Source: Georgenia ruanii
GTDB lineage: Bacteria > Actinomycetota > Actinomycetes > Actinomycetales > Actinomycetaceae
Direction: 5' to 3'
NCBI RefSeq assembly: GCF_009193175.1
Contig: NZ_VUKE01000014.1
Location: 62,001 to 126,000 of the forward strand
Length of the DNA stretch: 64,000 bases
Both the position numbers and the translations under genes were made by a program. This document shows, one piece after another, positions 35,268-44,076 of this stretch (positions within the stretch are counted from its first letter, which is position 1; the number at the start of each line of letters is the position of its first letter). Below the pieces are notes generated by a model. That model had not been told where the DNA came from. It saw only the letters and a program-made list of their open reading frames with translations, and made no database searches.

Positions 35268-36227
35268 GTGAGGAAATTGTCGAGAGTCAACACGGTCCTG
35301 GGGCCGATCCCGGCGGAGGAGCTGGGGGTCGTGGCCATCCACGAGCACATCGGGTACGGGATGCCCGGTTCCGAGCTGGACACGCGGTGGTGGAAGACGC
35401 CCGAGGAGCGCTACGCGGAGACCGTCCCGAAGCTGCGGACGTTCCACGAGTACGGCGGCGGGACATTCGTGGACGCCACCGGCATCTGCAACGGCCGCGA
35501 CGTCGACTACTACAAGTCCCTCTCGGCCAAGACCGGGGTCCACATCGTCGCCTGCACCGGCTTCGTCGGCGGGGACACCGCCCTGCCGCACTTCGCCCGG
35601 GCGTCCGTGGACTACCTCGCCGAGCAGTTCGTCCACGAGATCACCGTCGGCATCGGCACCACCGGCGCCCGCGCCGGGGTCATCAAGGTCGGCGTCAGCC
35701 GCGGCGGGCGCATGACGGACCTGGACAAGCGCATCTACCGCGCCGCCGCACGGGCCGCCCTGGCCACCGGCGTGCCGATCCTGACCCACCTGGCGATCGA
35801 CGCCGAGAACGCCATCGCCATCTTCGCCGAAGAGGGGCTGGCGCTGGACCGGGTGCTGTTCGGGCACGCCGACGACGGCGTCAACGCCGAGAAGACGCGG
35901 GACACCTGGATCGCCGAGCAGGGCGGCCGGGTCGGGTTCGACACCTTCGGCTACGAGACCGAGCTCGAGGACCCGCCGTTCTGGGCCCGCCCCCGCCGGG
36001 AGCGCCTGGACCACTTCCTGCGCTTCATCGACCAGCACCTGGACAAGGCGCTCGCCTCGGCCGACGCCAACTGCTCCCCGCTGGGCTGGCCCGGCGTGAA
36101 GGGACACACCGTCAACTACATCTTCGAGGACCTCATCCCCGACCTGCGCGCCGCGGGCGTCGACGAGGCCACGATCACCAGGCTGTTCGTCGAGAACCCC
36201 GCCACCTTCCTCACCATCCAGAACTGA
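35268..36227 (+). CDS. Phosphotriesterase-family hydrolase (intact metal site)
   Basis: A 319-residue member of the phosphotriesterase/lactonase branch of the amidohydrolase superfamily. All metal ligands are present: H25 and H27 (IHEHIG), the bridging K140 (GVIKVGVS), H174 (LTHLAID), H200 (FGHADDG) and D266 (SADANCSP). Family members hydrolyse lactones, phosphotriesters or related esters; the substrate is not evident. It follows its degenerate paralogue by 36 nt. The GTG start at 35268 is used; a TTG nine bases in has a comparable ribosome site (GAGGTGAGG). Confidence 0.92.
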   Translation: MRKLSRVNTVLGPIPAEELGVVAIHEHIGYGMPGSELDTRWWKTPEERYAETVPKLRTFHEYGGGTFVDATGICNGRDVDYYKSLSAKTGVHIVACTGFVGGDTALPHFARASVDYLAEQFVHEITVGIGTTGARAGVIKVGVSRGGRMTDLDKRIYRAAARAALATGVPILTHLAIDAENAIAIFAEEGLALDRVLFGHADDGVNAEKTRDTWIAEQGGRVGFDTFGYETELEDPPFWARPRRERLDHFLRFIDQHLDKALASADANCSPLGWPGVKGHTVNYIFEDLIPDLRAAGVDEATITRLFVENPATFLTIQN

Positions 36228-36329
36228 GCCTCGGCCGGGCTCCAGACCGCCGCTCGGTCAGCTGACCCGACCGATCACCCCACCTCCACCCACGGCGCAC
36301 TGACGCGCTCGATCAGAAGGCGAAGAACA

Positions 36330-37448
36330 ATGAAGACTTCGGAACTCGCGAACCTCAAGGTCGCCATCGTCGGCGCCGGCTACGGCGGCGCCGCCGCGGC
36401 CAAGGCCCTGAGCCTGCTCGGGGCCACGGTCGACGTGTACGAGCAGGCGAGCGAGATCCGGGAGGTCGGCGCCGGCATCGGCCTGCGTCCGTCCTCCATG
36501 GACATGTTCCGCCGGTGGGGCATCTTCGACGCGATCGCGAGGGTGACCTCCCCGAGCGACTACTTCGAGATCCTCACGGCCACCGGCGAGCCGATCATGA
36601 AGGACGCCTGGCCGGGCATGGACGACTACGAGGTCAAGACCCACACCCACCTCGTCCACCGCAACGACTTCATCGAGGCGCTCGTCGGCGCCCTGCCCGA
36701 GGGCATGGTGCACCTGGGCCACAAGCTGGAGACCATCACCGACCACGGCGACCGGGCCACGCTGACCTTCACCAACGGCACGACCGCCGAGGCCGACCTG
36801 GTCGTCGCCGCCGACGGCATCAAGTCCACGGTGCGCCGGGAGCTGTTCAGCGACCAGGTCCCCCAGTTCGCCGGCGAGCACGCCTACCGCGCCGTCGTCG
36901 ACGCCGACGCCGCCCACGGCCTGGTGGTCGACGACAACCTCCGCATGTACATCGGCAAGGGCACCAAGGTCTACGTGCTGCCGCTGCGCCACCGCAACCA
37001 GATGTCCTTCGACATCACCGTCCTGAACCCGGACGGCACCTGGACGCCGAACGTCAGCAAGGAGGAGATGCTGGCGACGATCGAGGGCTTCGACGAGCGG
37101 ATCATCAACACGGCGAAGGACCTCGACTGGGACAAGGTCAATGTCCGCGCCGTGTACGACATCGACCCGGTCGACACCTGGCACTCCGACGCCGTCGTGC
37201 TGCTCGGCGACTCCGCCCACTCGATGTGCCACCACCAGGGGCAGGGCGCCAACTCGGCGATCCTCGACGCCGGCGCGCTGGCCGAGGCCCTGCAGCAGGC
37301 CGAGTCCGTCAAGGACGCGCTGGCCCGGTACCAGGCGGCCCGCAAGCCGGTGACGGACGAGCTGCAGCGCATCTCCCGCCAGGGCTGGACGGAGGACGAG
37401 CTCAACGACGTCTTCCCCGGCCAGAAGCCCGCGACCCAGAAGGCCTGA
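36330..37448 (+). CDS. FAD-dependent monooxygenase (salicylate/6-hydroxynicotinate hydroxylase-like)
   Basis: A 372-residue class A flavoprotein monooxygenase. The FAD loop is IVGAGYGGAAAAKAL (about residues 13-27), then the VYEQASEIREVGAGIGL dinucleotide segment, HLVHRNDFIEAL (Arg motif), VVAADGIKSTVRREL (DG motif) and VVLLGDSAHSMCHHQGQGAN (GD motif). It would hydroxylate a ring or carry out a Baeyer-Villiger-like step with NAD(P)H. Part of the plus-strand operon that starts with the phosphotriesterase-like pair; the esterase ATG follows its stop by 2 nt. Confidence 0.92.
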   Translation: MKTSELANLKVAIVGAGYGGAAAAKALSLLGATVDVYEQASEIREVGAGIGLRPSSMDMFRRWGIFDAIARVTSPSDYFEILTATGEPIMKDAWPGMDDYEVKTHTHLVHRNDFIEALVGALPEGMVHLGHKLETITDHGDRATLTFTNGTTAEADLVVAADGIKSTVRRELFSDQVPQFAGEHAYRAVVDADAAHGLVVDDNLRMYIGKGTKVYVLPLRHRNQMSFDITVLNPDGTWTPNVSKEEMLATIEGFDERIINTAKDLDWDKVNVRAVYDIDPVDTWHSDAVVLLGDSAHSMCHHQGQGANSAILDAGALAEALQQAESVKDALARYQAARKPVTDELQRISRQGWTEDELNDVFPGQKPATQKA

Positions 37449-37450
37449 CC

Positions 37451-38374
37451 ATGACCCTGCACCCCGAGATCGCCAAGATCGTCGCCAGCCTGCCGGCACC
37501 GCCCCCGGGCCCGATCGACCCGGCCGTGCTGCGCGCCGCCGAGGAGGCGCAGGTCTCTCCGCCGGCCGAGCGCCTGCCGCTGCACGCGGTCGAGGACCGC
37601 ACGGCGACGACGCCGGCGGGCGAGGTGCCGGTGCGGGTCTACACCCCGACCGCGGCGGACGCCCACGGTCTGCTCGTCTACTTCCACGGCGGCGCCTTCT
37701 TCCTGGGCAGCCTGGAGACCCACGACCACGTCGCGCGGTCGCTGGCCCAGGAGACCGGCCTCACGGTGGTCTCGGTCGGCTACCGCCGGGCGCCGGAGGC
37801 CGCCTTCCCGGCCGGTCTCGAGGACTGCTACGGCGTGGTCCGCTGGGCCGCGGAGAACGGCGCCAGCCTGGGGTGGGACGGGACGACGCTCGCCCTCGCC
37901 GGCGACAGCTCGGGCGGCACCTTCGCCGCCGCCGTCGCGGCCATGGCCCACGACGACGGCTTCGACGGCATCACCCACCAGGTGCTCTTCTACCCGTCCC
38001 TGGACCTGGACTTCGACGTCGACCGGTACGCCTCGCTCCGGGAGAACGCCGAGGGGTACGGCCTGGAGACCGCCGGTCTGAAGCCCTTCAACGCCTTCTA
38101 CCTCGACAGCGGCGCCGACCCGGCCGATCCGCTCGTCTCGCCGATCAAGCGCGCGGACCTCTCCGGTCTGCCGCCCGCCCTGATCCTCACGGCCGAGCAC
38201 GACCCGCTGCGCGACGAGGGCGAGCGCTACGGCCAGCGGCTCCAGGAGGCCGGCGTCGACGCGACGGTGCACCGGTACGCGGGCGCGAACCACGGCTTCG
38301 TGCAGAACTTCTCCTGGATCCCCGAGTACCACGAGGCCTTCGCCGAGACGGGCCGGTTCCTGCGGCGCAGCTAG
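37451..38374 (+). CDS. HSL-family alpha/beta hydrolase (esterase)
   Basis: A 307-residue hormone-sensitive-lipase-type esterase. The oxyanion motif is YFHGGAFFLGS (about 77-87), the nucleophile S153 in GDSSGG, the acid in EHDPLRDEG and the His in GANHGFVQ. It hydrolyses short-chain or bulky carboxylic esters in the cytoplasm; no signal peptide is present. Its ATG lies 2 nt after the monooxygenase stop, indicating co-translation. It may act on an ester made by the monooxygenase. Confidence 0.93.
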   Translation: MTLHPEIAKIVASLPAPPPGPIDPAVLRAAEEAQVSPPAERLPLHAVEDRTATTPAGEVPVRVYTPTAADAHGLLVYFHGGAFFLGSLETHDHVARSLAQETGLTVVSVGYRRAPEAAFPAGLEDCYGVVRWAAENGASLGWDGTTLALAGDSSGGTFAAAVAAMAHDDGFDGITHQVLFYPSLDLDFDVDRYASLRENAEGYGLETAGLKPFNAFYLDSGADPADPLVSPIKRADLSGLPPALILTAEHDPLRDEGERYGQRLQEAGVDATVHRYAGANHGFVQNFSWIPEYHEAFAETGRFLRRS

Positions 38375-38537
38375 GCCCCGCCGTCACCCCCTCCTTCTCC
38401 GCACCGCATCCCCCTGTCACCGCGGCGGCGCGAATCCGTCGATTCGCGCCGCCGGTGATGCGCAACCCCCATCCCCCTGGCCGGCCGCGTGCCGGCGCCA
38501 CCACGTGCCCGCACCGAGAGTGCCTAGAGAGGCCACC

Positions 38538-39803
38538 ATGCCGAAGCGCACCACCTTCTGGACCTACGAGAACAAGATCGTCACGGTCTTCTTCCTCGCC
38601 GTCGGTTTCGTCTTCTTCGACCGGCTCATCGTCAACTTCCTCATGCCCTTCATCCAGCGCGACCTGCACCTGGACAACTCGCAGATCGGGCTGCTCGCCG
38701 CCGGCCTGTCGGTCACGTGGGCCATCGCGTCGGTCGTCGGTGGGCGCATCTCGGACCGCGTCACCAGCAAGCGCGTCTACCTCGTGGTGCTGATGGTCGC
38801 CTTCTCGGTCGCATCCTTCCTCCAGGGATTCGCCGCGACCTTCGCCCACCTCTTCATCCTCCGGCTGCTCATGGGCATGCTGGAGGGCCCGGTCATCCCG
38901 GTGACGCAGTCCGTGCTCGCCATGGAGTCCTCGGAACGGCGCCGGGGCTTCAACCTCGGCCTCACCATGAACACGGCCAACGGCCTGTTCGGGAGCATCC
39001 TCGCCCCCGTGGTGATCGTGGCGCTGGCCACCGCGTTCCACTGGCGGACCGCGTTCTTCCTCACGGTCATCCCCGGCCTCATCATGTGCTTCGTCATCTT
39101 CAAGGTGATGCGCGAGCCGAAGGCCGGTCCCGCGCCGGCGACTGCGACCGCCGTCGCGCCCGCTGACCGGGCGCCCCGCCCTACGGGCCGGCTCCGGGAG
39201 GTGCTGAAGAACCGCAACATCATCCTGTCGGTCGTGATCTTCAGCGGCTTCATGGTCTACCTCATGGCGCTGCAGGTCTTCGGCCCGGTCTTCCTCACCA
39301 ACGTCCGCGGCTTCACACCGGGCACGATGAGCCTCGTGATGGCCGCCTTCGGGTTGGGCACGGCGGTGTGGGGCTTCGTCGTCCCGCTCATCTCCGACCG
39401 GATCGGGCGCCGGCCGGCGGCCGTCTTCTTCGGGCTGCTCTCGATCTTCGCTCCCCTGTCGCTGCTGTCCATCGACAACCCCGTGCTGCTGGCCCTCGCC
39501 GTGTTCGTCTTCGCGGCGGGCATGGGCGTGGGCGGGCTGGCCATGTCGGTCATCCCCGCGGAGTCGGTCCCGACGGCGCACGCCGGCCTCGCCGTCGGGC
39601 TCTCGGCCGGCGTCGGCGAGCTCATCGGCGGGTTCCTCAACCCCATGCTCACCGGGGCCGCGGCCGACCAGTACGGCCTGCCGGTGGCGTTGGTGGTCAG
39701 CAGCGCCGGGGCGCTCGTGGCCACGGTCTTCGCCGTGTTCCTCAAGGAGACCGCGCCCCGCGTGCTCGCGGCGCGGCGCGAGCCCGCGCTGGTGACGAAC
39801 TAG
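38538..39803 (+). CDS. MFS transporter (anion:cation symporter-like)
   Basis: A 421-residue 12-helix major facilitator. Motif A between helices 2 and 3 reads GGRISDRVTSKRV. A charged central loop follows (about residues 190-215, KAGPAPATATAVAPADRAPR), and the second half has SDRIGRRPAAVFFG. The pattern suits the ACS/aromatic-acid:H+ class of importers. It would bring in the compound the operon degrades. ATG 38538 after AGAGAGGCC; the frame begins at 38505 with an alternative GTG. Confidence 0.9.
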   Translation: MPKRTTFWTYENKIVTVFFLAVGFVFFDRLIVNFLMPFIQRDLHLDNSQIGLLAAGLSVTWAIASVVGGRISDRVTSKRVYLVVLMVAFSVASFLQGFAATFAHLFILRLLMGMLEGPVIPVTQSVLAMESSERRRGFNLGLTMNTANGLFGSILAPVVIVALATAFHWRTAFFLTVIPGLIMCFVIFKVMREPKAGPAPATATAVAPADRAPRPTGRLREVLKNRNIILSVVIFSGFMVYLMALQVFGPVFLTNVRGFTPGTMSLVMAAFGLGTAVWGFVVPLISDRIGRRPAAVFFGLLSIFAPLSLLSIDNPVLLALAVFVFAAGMGVGGLAMSVIPAESVPTAHAGLAVGLSAGVGELIGGFLNPMLTGAAADQYGLPVALVVSSAGALVATVFAVFLKETAPRVLAARREPALVTN

Positions 39804-39825
39804 CTCGCGGAAAGAAGGGAAAACC

Positions 39826-40767
39826 ATGACGCATGACGTGGCGGTGCACCCCCTGGTGTCGCCGTGGGGCCGGTTCGGCCTGTACAGCTTCTTCATCGAC
39901 GCGCCCGAGCCGGCGATCGTGGACACCGGGGTCGCCTCGTCGCCGGCCGAGGGCATGGTGCCCGCGCTGGAGAAGCTCGGCCGCGGCATCGAGGAGGTGC
40001 GCTGGATCCTGCTGACCCACGGGCACATCGACCACCTCGGCGGGGCGCATGCGTTGTGGGAGCTGACCGGGCGCCGGGCGCAGGTGGTCATCCACGAGGC
40101 CGACGCCCCGCTGCTGCGTGCGCGCCGGGCGCACGTGGACCTGTACCTGGAGGTGCGCGACCGGTACCTGCGCAACCCTGACGCGGTGGCGGAGCAGACG
40201 ACGATGGCGCGGGCGGCGATCTCGGGCGAGATGGAGCCGACCGTGCTGGTCCGCGGCGGGGAGACCCTGTCGCTGGGGGGCGACGTCACCGTCTCGGTCC
40301 ACCACATCCCGGGCCACACCGCCGGGTCGGTGGCTTACGTGATCGACGGGCAGGACGACGTCTTCGTCGGCGACGCCGCGCAGGTCCACGGCGCGGCCAA
40401 CGGCTTCCCCGGCTACGAGGACCCGACCGCCTACCGGGCGAGCCTGGCGTACCTGCGCGACGAGGTCCGCCCCCGGCACCTGTACCTGGGCCACCCGTAC
40501 CGCACGGCGGAGGGGGTGCCCTTCGGCGTCGAGCTGGACCGCGAGCAGGCGAGCCGGGCGCTGCAGGAGAGCCTGGACATCGAGGCCCGGATCGACGCGG
40601 CCGCCCGCCGCCACCTCGGCGACGGGGTGGGGGAGACCGGCTCGGTGTACGCCCCGTTCGCCGCGGTCGCGGAGGAGCTGGGCTACGCGGGTGACCCGCG
40701 GCTGGAGCCGTCGCCGTTCTTCACCACGATGGACGGCTACGCCCGCAAGTACGGCGTGAGGAACTGA
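39826..40767 (+). CDS. Metallo-beta-lactamase-fold hydrolase
   Basis: A 313-residue MBL-fold protein. The metal motif is H65-X-H67-X-D69-H70 (LLTHGHIDHLGG), with a further His in HIPGHTAGS and Asp in VFVGDAAQ. A C-terminal helical region of about 90 residues (ASRALQESLDIEARIDAAAR) resembles that of the large hydrolase/lactonase branch. It could open a lactone or thioester in the pathway. No signal peptide. It follows the MFS gene by 22 nt with a GAAAGAAGGG site. Confidence 0.92.
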   Translation: MTHDVAVHPLVSPWGRFGLYSFFIDAPEPAIVDTGVASSPAEGMVPALEKLGRGIEEVRWILLTHGHIDHLGGAHALWELTGRRAQVVIHEADAPLLRARRAHVDLYLEVRDRYLRNPDAVAEQTTMARAAISGEMEPTVLVRGGETLSLGGDVTVSVHHIPGHTAGSVAYVIDGQDDVFVGDAAQVHGAANGFPGYEDPTAYRASLAYLRDEVRPRHLYLGHPYRTAEGVPFGVELDREQASRALQESLDIEARIDAAARRHLGDGVGETGSVYAPFAAVAEELGYAGDPRLEPSPFFTTMDGYARKYGVRN

Positions 40768-40822
40768 AGACCGGGGCCTTTTCGTGGCGCACCGAGGTCA
40801 ATTCTGAAGAGGAGCTGGAGCG

Positions 40823-42565
40823 ATGACCGAGACGATGAGCGAGATCCGCACCTGGGAGGTCGGGGCGCAGAGGATCCGCATCCGCAAGGACCTGCGGGTG
40901 CCGATGCGCGACGGGGTCGAGCTGGCCGCCGACGCCTACCACGGGGTGGAGGACAGGCCGCGCCCGGCGCTGGTGGCGCTGTCCCCGTACGGCAAGGAGC
41001 TGCAGGCGCTGGCGTTGACGATGCCGCCGCAGCGGCGCCCGTCGCCGATGTGGGACGGGTGCATCGAGGCCGGCGACATCGCCCGGGTGGTCGCCGAGGA
41101 CTACGTCCACGTCATCGGTGACCTGCGCGGGTCCGGCGCCTCGGGGGGCGAGCACATCGGCAACTACAACGCCGGCGGGGTGCCGCTGGGCCAGGACGCC
41201 TACGACTTCATCGAGTGGGTCGCCGCCCAGCCGTGGTGCGACGGCAACGTCGGGATGATCGGCATCTCCTACTTCGGCTCCATGCAGGTCTTCGCCGCGG
41301 CCGAGCGGCCCCCGCACCTGAAGGCCATCTTCGTCTCCGGCGGGCACTACGACTTCTACGAGACCACCTACCACGGCGGCATCATGTGGTTCATGCCCCG
41401 GGCCGCTCGCGAGGGCCGCGGCGGGGACTCCGGCTGGGCGTTCACGGACCGCATCACCTCCCGCATGCTCGAGACCTGCTCGGCGGAGGAGCTCAAGGAG
41501 CGCGTCGCCCGGCGCCTGGCAGACCCGGACGTCGCCGCCTGGCCCAACCTCGTGCACGTGCTGCACTACCCGAAGCACCACGAGGCCTGGTTCGACATCG
41601 TGATGAACGAGCTCGACGGGCCCTGGTACGAGGAGCGCAACCCGATCAATCTCGCGAAGACCATCGACATCCCGGTCTACCTGCAGATCGACCAGGGCCG
41701 CGGGTGGACCCTGGACGGCCATATCGAGCTGTTCAACGTGCTCAAGGGGCCCAAGCGCCTCGACATCGGCGCCTACCCCCCGATGCAGTCGAGGCCCTGG
41801 GTCGAGGAGCACGAGAAGATGTTCCGCTGGTACGAGTACTGGCTCAAGGGCATCGACAACGGCGTGATGGACGAGCCCGCCGTGAACGTGTTCGTGGAGG
41901 GCTCCCGGGAGGTGGTCACCGCCGCGCAGTGGCCGCCCAAGGAGGTGGAGTACAAGGCGCTGTACCTGCGCCCGCGCCGCAAGCTCTCCCCGGAGCCCGA
42001 GCTGATGGGCGCCGAGCACGCCGCCCCGGACGGCTTCTACCAGGCGCCGCTGACGGTGACCGACAAGGTCGAGATCCTCAGCTGGTCCACCGAGCCGTTC
42101 GACCAGCCCACCGAGCTCATCGGCACCGGCGCCGCGCACCTCTTCGCCGAGATCGACCAGGACGACACCAACTTCATCCTGCGCCTGTGGGACACCGCCC
42201 CGAACGGCAGCCGGCAGCTGATCACCACCGGCTACCTCAAGGCCTCCCACCGCGAGCTCGACGAGCGCACCACCGAGGGCAACCCGTACCACCCGCACAC
42301 CCGCGCGGTACCGGTCGAGCCGGGCACGATCGAGGAGTACGTGCTGCGCCTGTACCCCTTCGCCGCGACTTTCCGGGCCGGGCACCGGATGACCATCGAG
42401 CTCTCCTGCGACGAGCCGCTGGTCGACGAGCACAACTCCCTGCTCCCGCCCGACGCCTTCCACCTGCCCGTGGGTCGGCCGGTCACCCACAAGATCTACC
42501 GCGACGCCGCCCACCCCTCCCGCCTGGTGCTGCCCTTCACCACGCGTCAGGCAACGGGGGAGTAG
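40823..42565 (+). CDS. CocE/NonD family hydrolase (X-Pro dipeptidyl-peptidase S15-like)
   Basis: A 580-residue CocE-type serine hydrolase with three parts: catalytic alpha/beta domain (start to about 150 and 240-350), helical lid (about 150-240), and a C-terminal jelly-roll domain (about 370-580, IEEYVLRLYPFAATFRAGHR). The nucleophile is S149 in GISYFG, after the VIGDLRGSGASGG motif. Family members hydrolyse esters or amides, including cocaine and cephalosporin side chains. Last gene of the operon, followed by a strong terminator. Confidence 0.93.
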   Translation: MTETMSEIRTWEVGAQRIRIRKDLRVPMRDGVELAADAYHGVEDRPRPALVALSPYGKELQALALTMPPQRRPSPMWDGCIEAGDIARVVAEDYVHVIGDLRGSGASGGEHIGNYNAGGVPLGQDAYDFIEWVAAQPWCDGNVGMIGISYFGSMQVFAAAERPPHLKAIFVSGGHYDFYETTYHGGIMWFMPRAAREGRGGDSGWAFTDRITSRMLETCSAEELKERVARRLADPDVAAWPNLVHVLHYPKHHEAWFDIVMNELDGPWYEERNPINLAKTIDIPVYLQIDQGRGWTLDGHIELFNVLKGPKRLDIGAYPPMQSRPWVEEHEKMFRWYEYWLKGIDNGVMDEPAVNVFVEGSREVVTAAQWPPKEVEYKALYLRPRRKLSPEPELMGAEHAAPDGFYQAPLTVTDKVEILSWSTEPFDQPTELIGTGAAHLFAEIDQDDTNFILRLWDTAPNGSRQLITTGYLKASHRELDERTTEGNPYHPHTRAVPVEPGTIEEYVLRLYPFAATFRAGHRMTIELSCDEPLVDEHNSLLPPDAFHLPVGRPVTHKIYRDAAHPSRLVLPFTTRQATGE

Positions 42566-42569
42566 CCGA

Positions 42570-42615
42570 GCGTGCCGTGCCTGGACGCCCTCAGCGGCGC
42601 CCAGGCACGGCACGC
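42570..42615. terminator. Convergent bidirectional terminator
   Basis: A perfect 15-bp stem (42570-42584 with 42601-42615, GCGTGCCGTGCCTGG and its complement) between the stops of the CocE-like gene (+) and the VOC gene (-). It should end transcription from both sides. Confidence 0.8.
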
Positions 42616-42622
42616 CTGAGGG

Positions 42623-43033
42623 TTACGCCAGCTCCTGGATGCGCACGAGATTGCCCGCGGGGTCGCGGACGGCGCAGTCGCGGATGCCGTAGGGCTGGGT
42701 GGTCGGCTCCTGCACGATGTCGACGTCGTCGCCCTGGAGCTTCTCGAAGGTGGCGTCGAGGTCCCGCGTCGCCAGCAGGATCCAGCCGTAGGTGCCCTTG
42801 GCCATCATCTCGGTGATCGTGCGGCGCTCGTCGTCGGTGATGCCGGGGTCGGTGGCCGGCGGGGCCAGGAGGATGGAGGTGTCAGGCTGGTTCGCCGGGC
42901 CGACCGTGATCCAGCGCATCGTGCCGCTGCCGACGTCCTGGCGGACCTCGAAGCCGAGAACGTCGCGATAGAAGCTCACGGAGGCGTCCGGGTCGTCGTG
43001 GGGGAGAACGCTGGTGTGAATGGTGATGTCCAT
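42623..43033 (-). CDS. VOC family protein
   Basis: A 136-residue glyoxalase/bleomycin-resistance-fold protein with two beta-alpha-beta-beta-beta modules: MDITIHTSVLPHDDPDASVS, then FYRDVLGFEVR, and a C-terminal RDCAVRDPAGNLVRIQEL. The final Asp-Pro-x-Gly-Asn is family-typical. Function unknown; such proteins act as isomerases, dioxygenases or resistance binders. Minus strand, 91 nt downstream of the TetR gene, so the two are likely co-transcribed. Confidence 0.88.
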   Translation of the reverse strand: MDITIHTSVLPHDDPDASVSFYRDVLGFEVRQDVGSGTMRWITVGPANQPDTSILLAPPATDPGITDDERRTITEMMAKGTYGWILLATRDLDATFEKLQGDDVDIVQEPTTQPYGIRDCAVRDPAGNLVRIQELA

Positions 43034-43124
43034 GGCGCGAAACGCTAGTGGCGCCGCCAGGGCCCGGGCTTCTCGATTCCTGATCGATCGCTGATCGCCC
43101 GGCCGGCGCAGGGCGGTCGGCGGG

Positions 43125-43736
43125 CTAGCTGCGGGACGTCTCGTCCACGAGCAGGTGGCACCAGGAGTCGGTGAGGACGCTCAGTGCGGTCTCGCGGTCC
43201 ACCACGCTCCAGCCCCGCTGCATCCAGCGCAGCGAGAGGTACTCCAGCTCCCCGAACGCCAGGGAGCACCGCATGAAGCGGGTGGCCGGGTCGAACCGGC
43301 GGGCGTCGTCGAGCCCGTGCTGCATCTCGGCGATCGTCGCCGCGAACCACTGCTCCTTGGTCGCCGCGATGTCCGGCTCGACGGCGGCCGCCTGGTTGGC
43401 CGCGACGACGTACGGGCGCGTGGCCGGCCACTGGTCGGCCTTCGTCTCGATGAAGCCGCGGATGAGGCGCCGGTCGCCGGACTTGACGACCTGGCGCAGC
43501 GGCGGGTCGTCGGCGCTGGTAAAGATCTCGTCGAGGTCGGCGACCAGTTCCTGCATCAGCTGCGCCTTGGACGCGAAGTGCATGTAGAAGGTCGTGCGCG
43601 TCGTGCCCGCGGCCGCGGCGATGTCATCGATCGTCGTGGCGACGTACCCCTTCCCCTCGAAGAGCTCCAGCGCCTTCTCCAGCAGCAGGCGGCGTGTCAT
43701 CTGCTTCTGGGCTTCTCGGAGGCGGATCACAGGCAC
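43125..43736 (-). CDS. TetR-family transcriptional regulator
   Basis: A 203-residue TetR repressor. The HTH is in residues about 12-60 (RRLLLEKALELFEGKGYVAT, then IDDIAAAAGTTRTTFYMHF). The C-terminal ligand domain is helical, with the TetR_C-type WPATRPYVVAANQAAAVEPD region. It sits between the operon ending at 42565 and the divergent ABC transporter. Dyads TGACA-N3-TGTCA in its upstream region and before the phosphotriesterase-like operon suggest it controls both. Start GTG 43736 is tentative: a TATAGG -10-like hexamer lies only 2 nt upstream, so translation may start at the GTG at 43730 from a leaderless message. Confidence 0.9.
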   Translation of the reverse strand: MPVIRLREAQKQMTRRLLLEKALELFEGKGYVATTIDDIAAAAGTTRTTFYMHFASKAQLMQELVADLDEIFTSADDPPLRQVVKSGDRRLIRGFIETKADQWPATRPYVVAANQAAAVEPDIAATKEQWFAATIAEMQHGLDDARRFDPATRFMRCSLAFGELEYLSLRWMQRGWSVVDRETALSVLTDSWCHLLVDETSRS

Positions 43737-44076
43737 ACCCTATAGTCGGCATTCGCTTACGGGCAGTTCAAGCAAAGTACATGGAGACCGTTGGACTGAC
43801 AGGGTGTCACCGTCGAACCCGGGACCAAGGGTCACGCTTGGGATACAAGGTGCCATGTTACTAGACACCTCGTCAACCGACTGGTACAACTGTCCTCACT
43901 TGTGAAGCAGAGCACACAACGACGCGTGTTTTTCCACCGGTTCCACCCCCTCGGCCCGCGACCTGTCTCCCCGGCCGGGCCCGTCCCCCTGGAGTTCTTG
44001 TGCCCCCCTCCTCTCCGGACCTCCTGAGTGCGCGCCGACTGCGTCGTCCGAGCTCGGTACCGCCAGGGGGCCGGCC
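43737..44076. promoter_or_regulatory. TetR/ABC divergent regulatory region
   Basis: A 340-nt intergenic region, more AT-rich than its surroundings, with the operator at 43797-43809 and a weaker site at 43863-43875. A TATAG element near 43742 belongs to the TetR side. The ABC promoter is probably between 43840 and 43910. No gene is visible here. Confidence 0.55.
43797..43809 (+). promoter_or_regulatory. Candidate TetR operator 2 (TGACA-GGG-TGTCA)
   Basis: A perfect 5-3-5 palindrome 61 nt upstream of the TetR start and 268 nt upstream of the ABC gene, nearly identical to the one at 34027-34039. A degenerate third copy on the minus strand (TGACG-AGG-TGTCT) is at 43863-43875. Confidence 0.65.
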
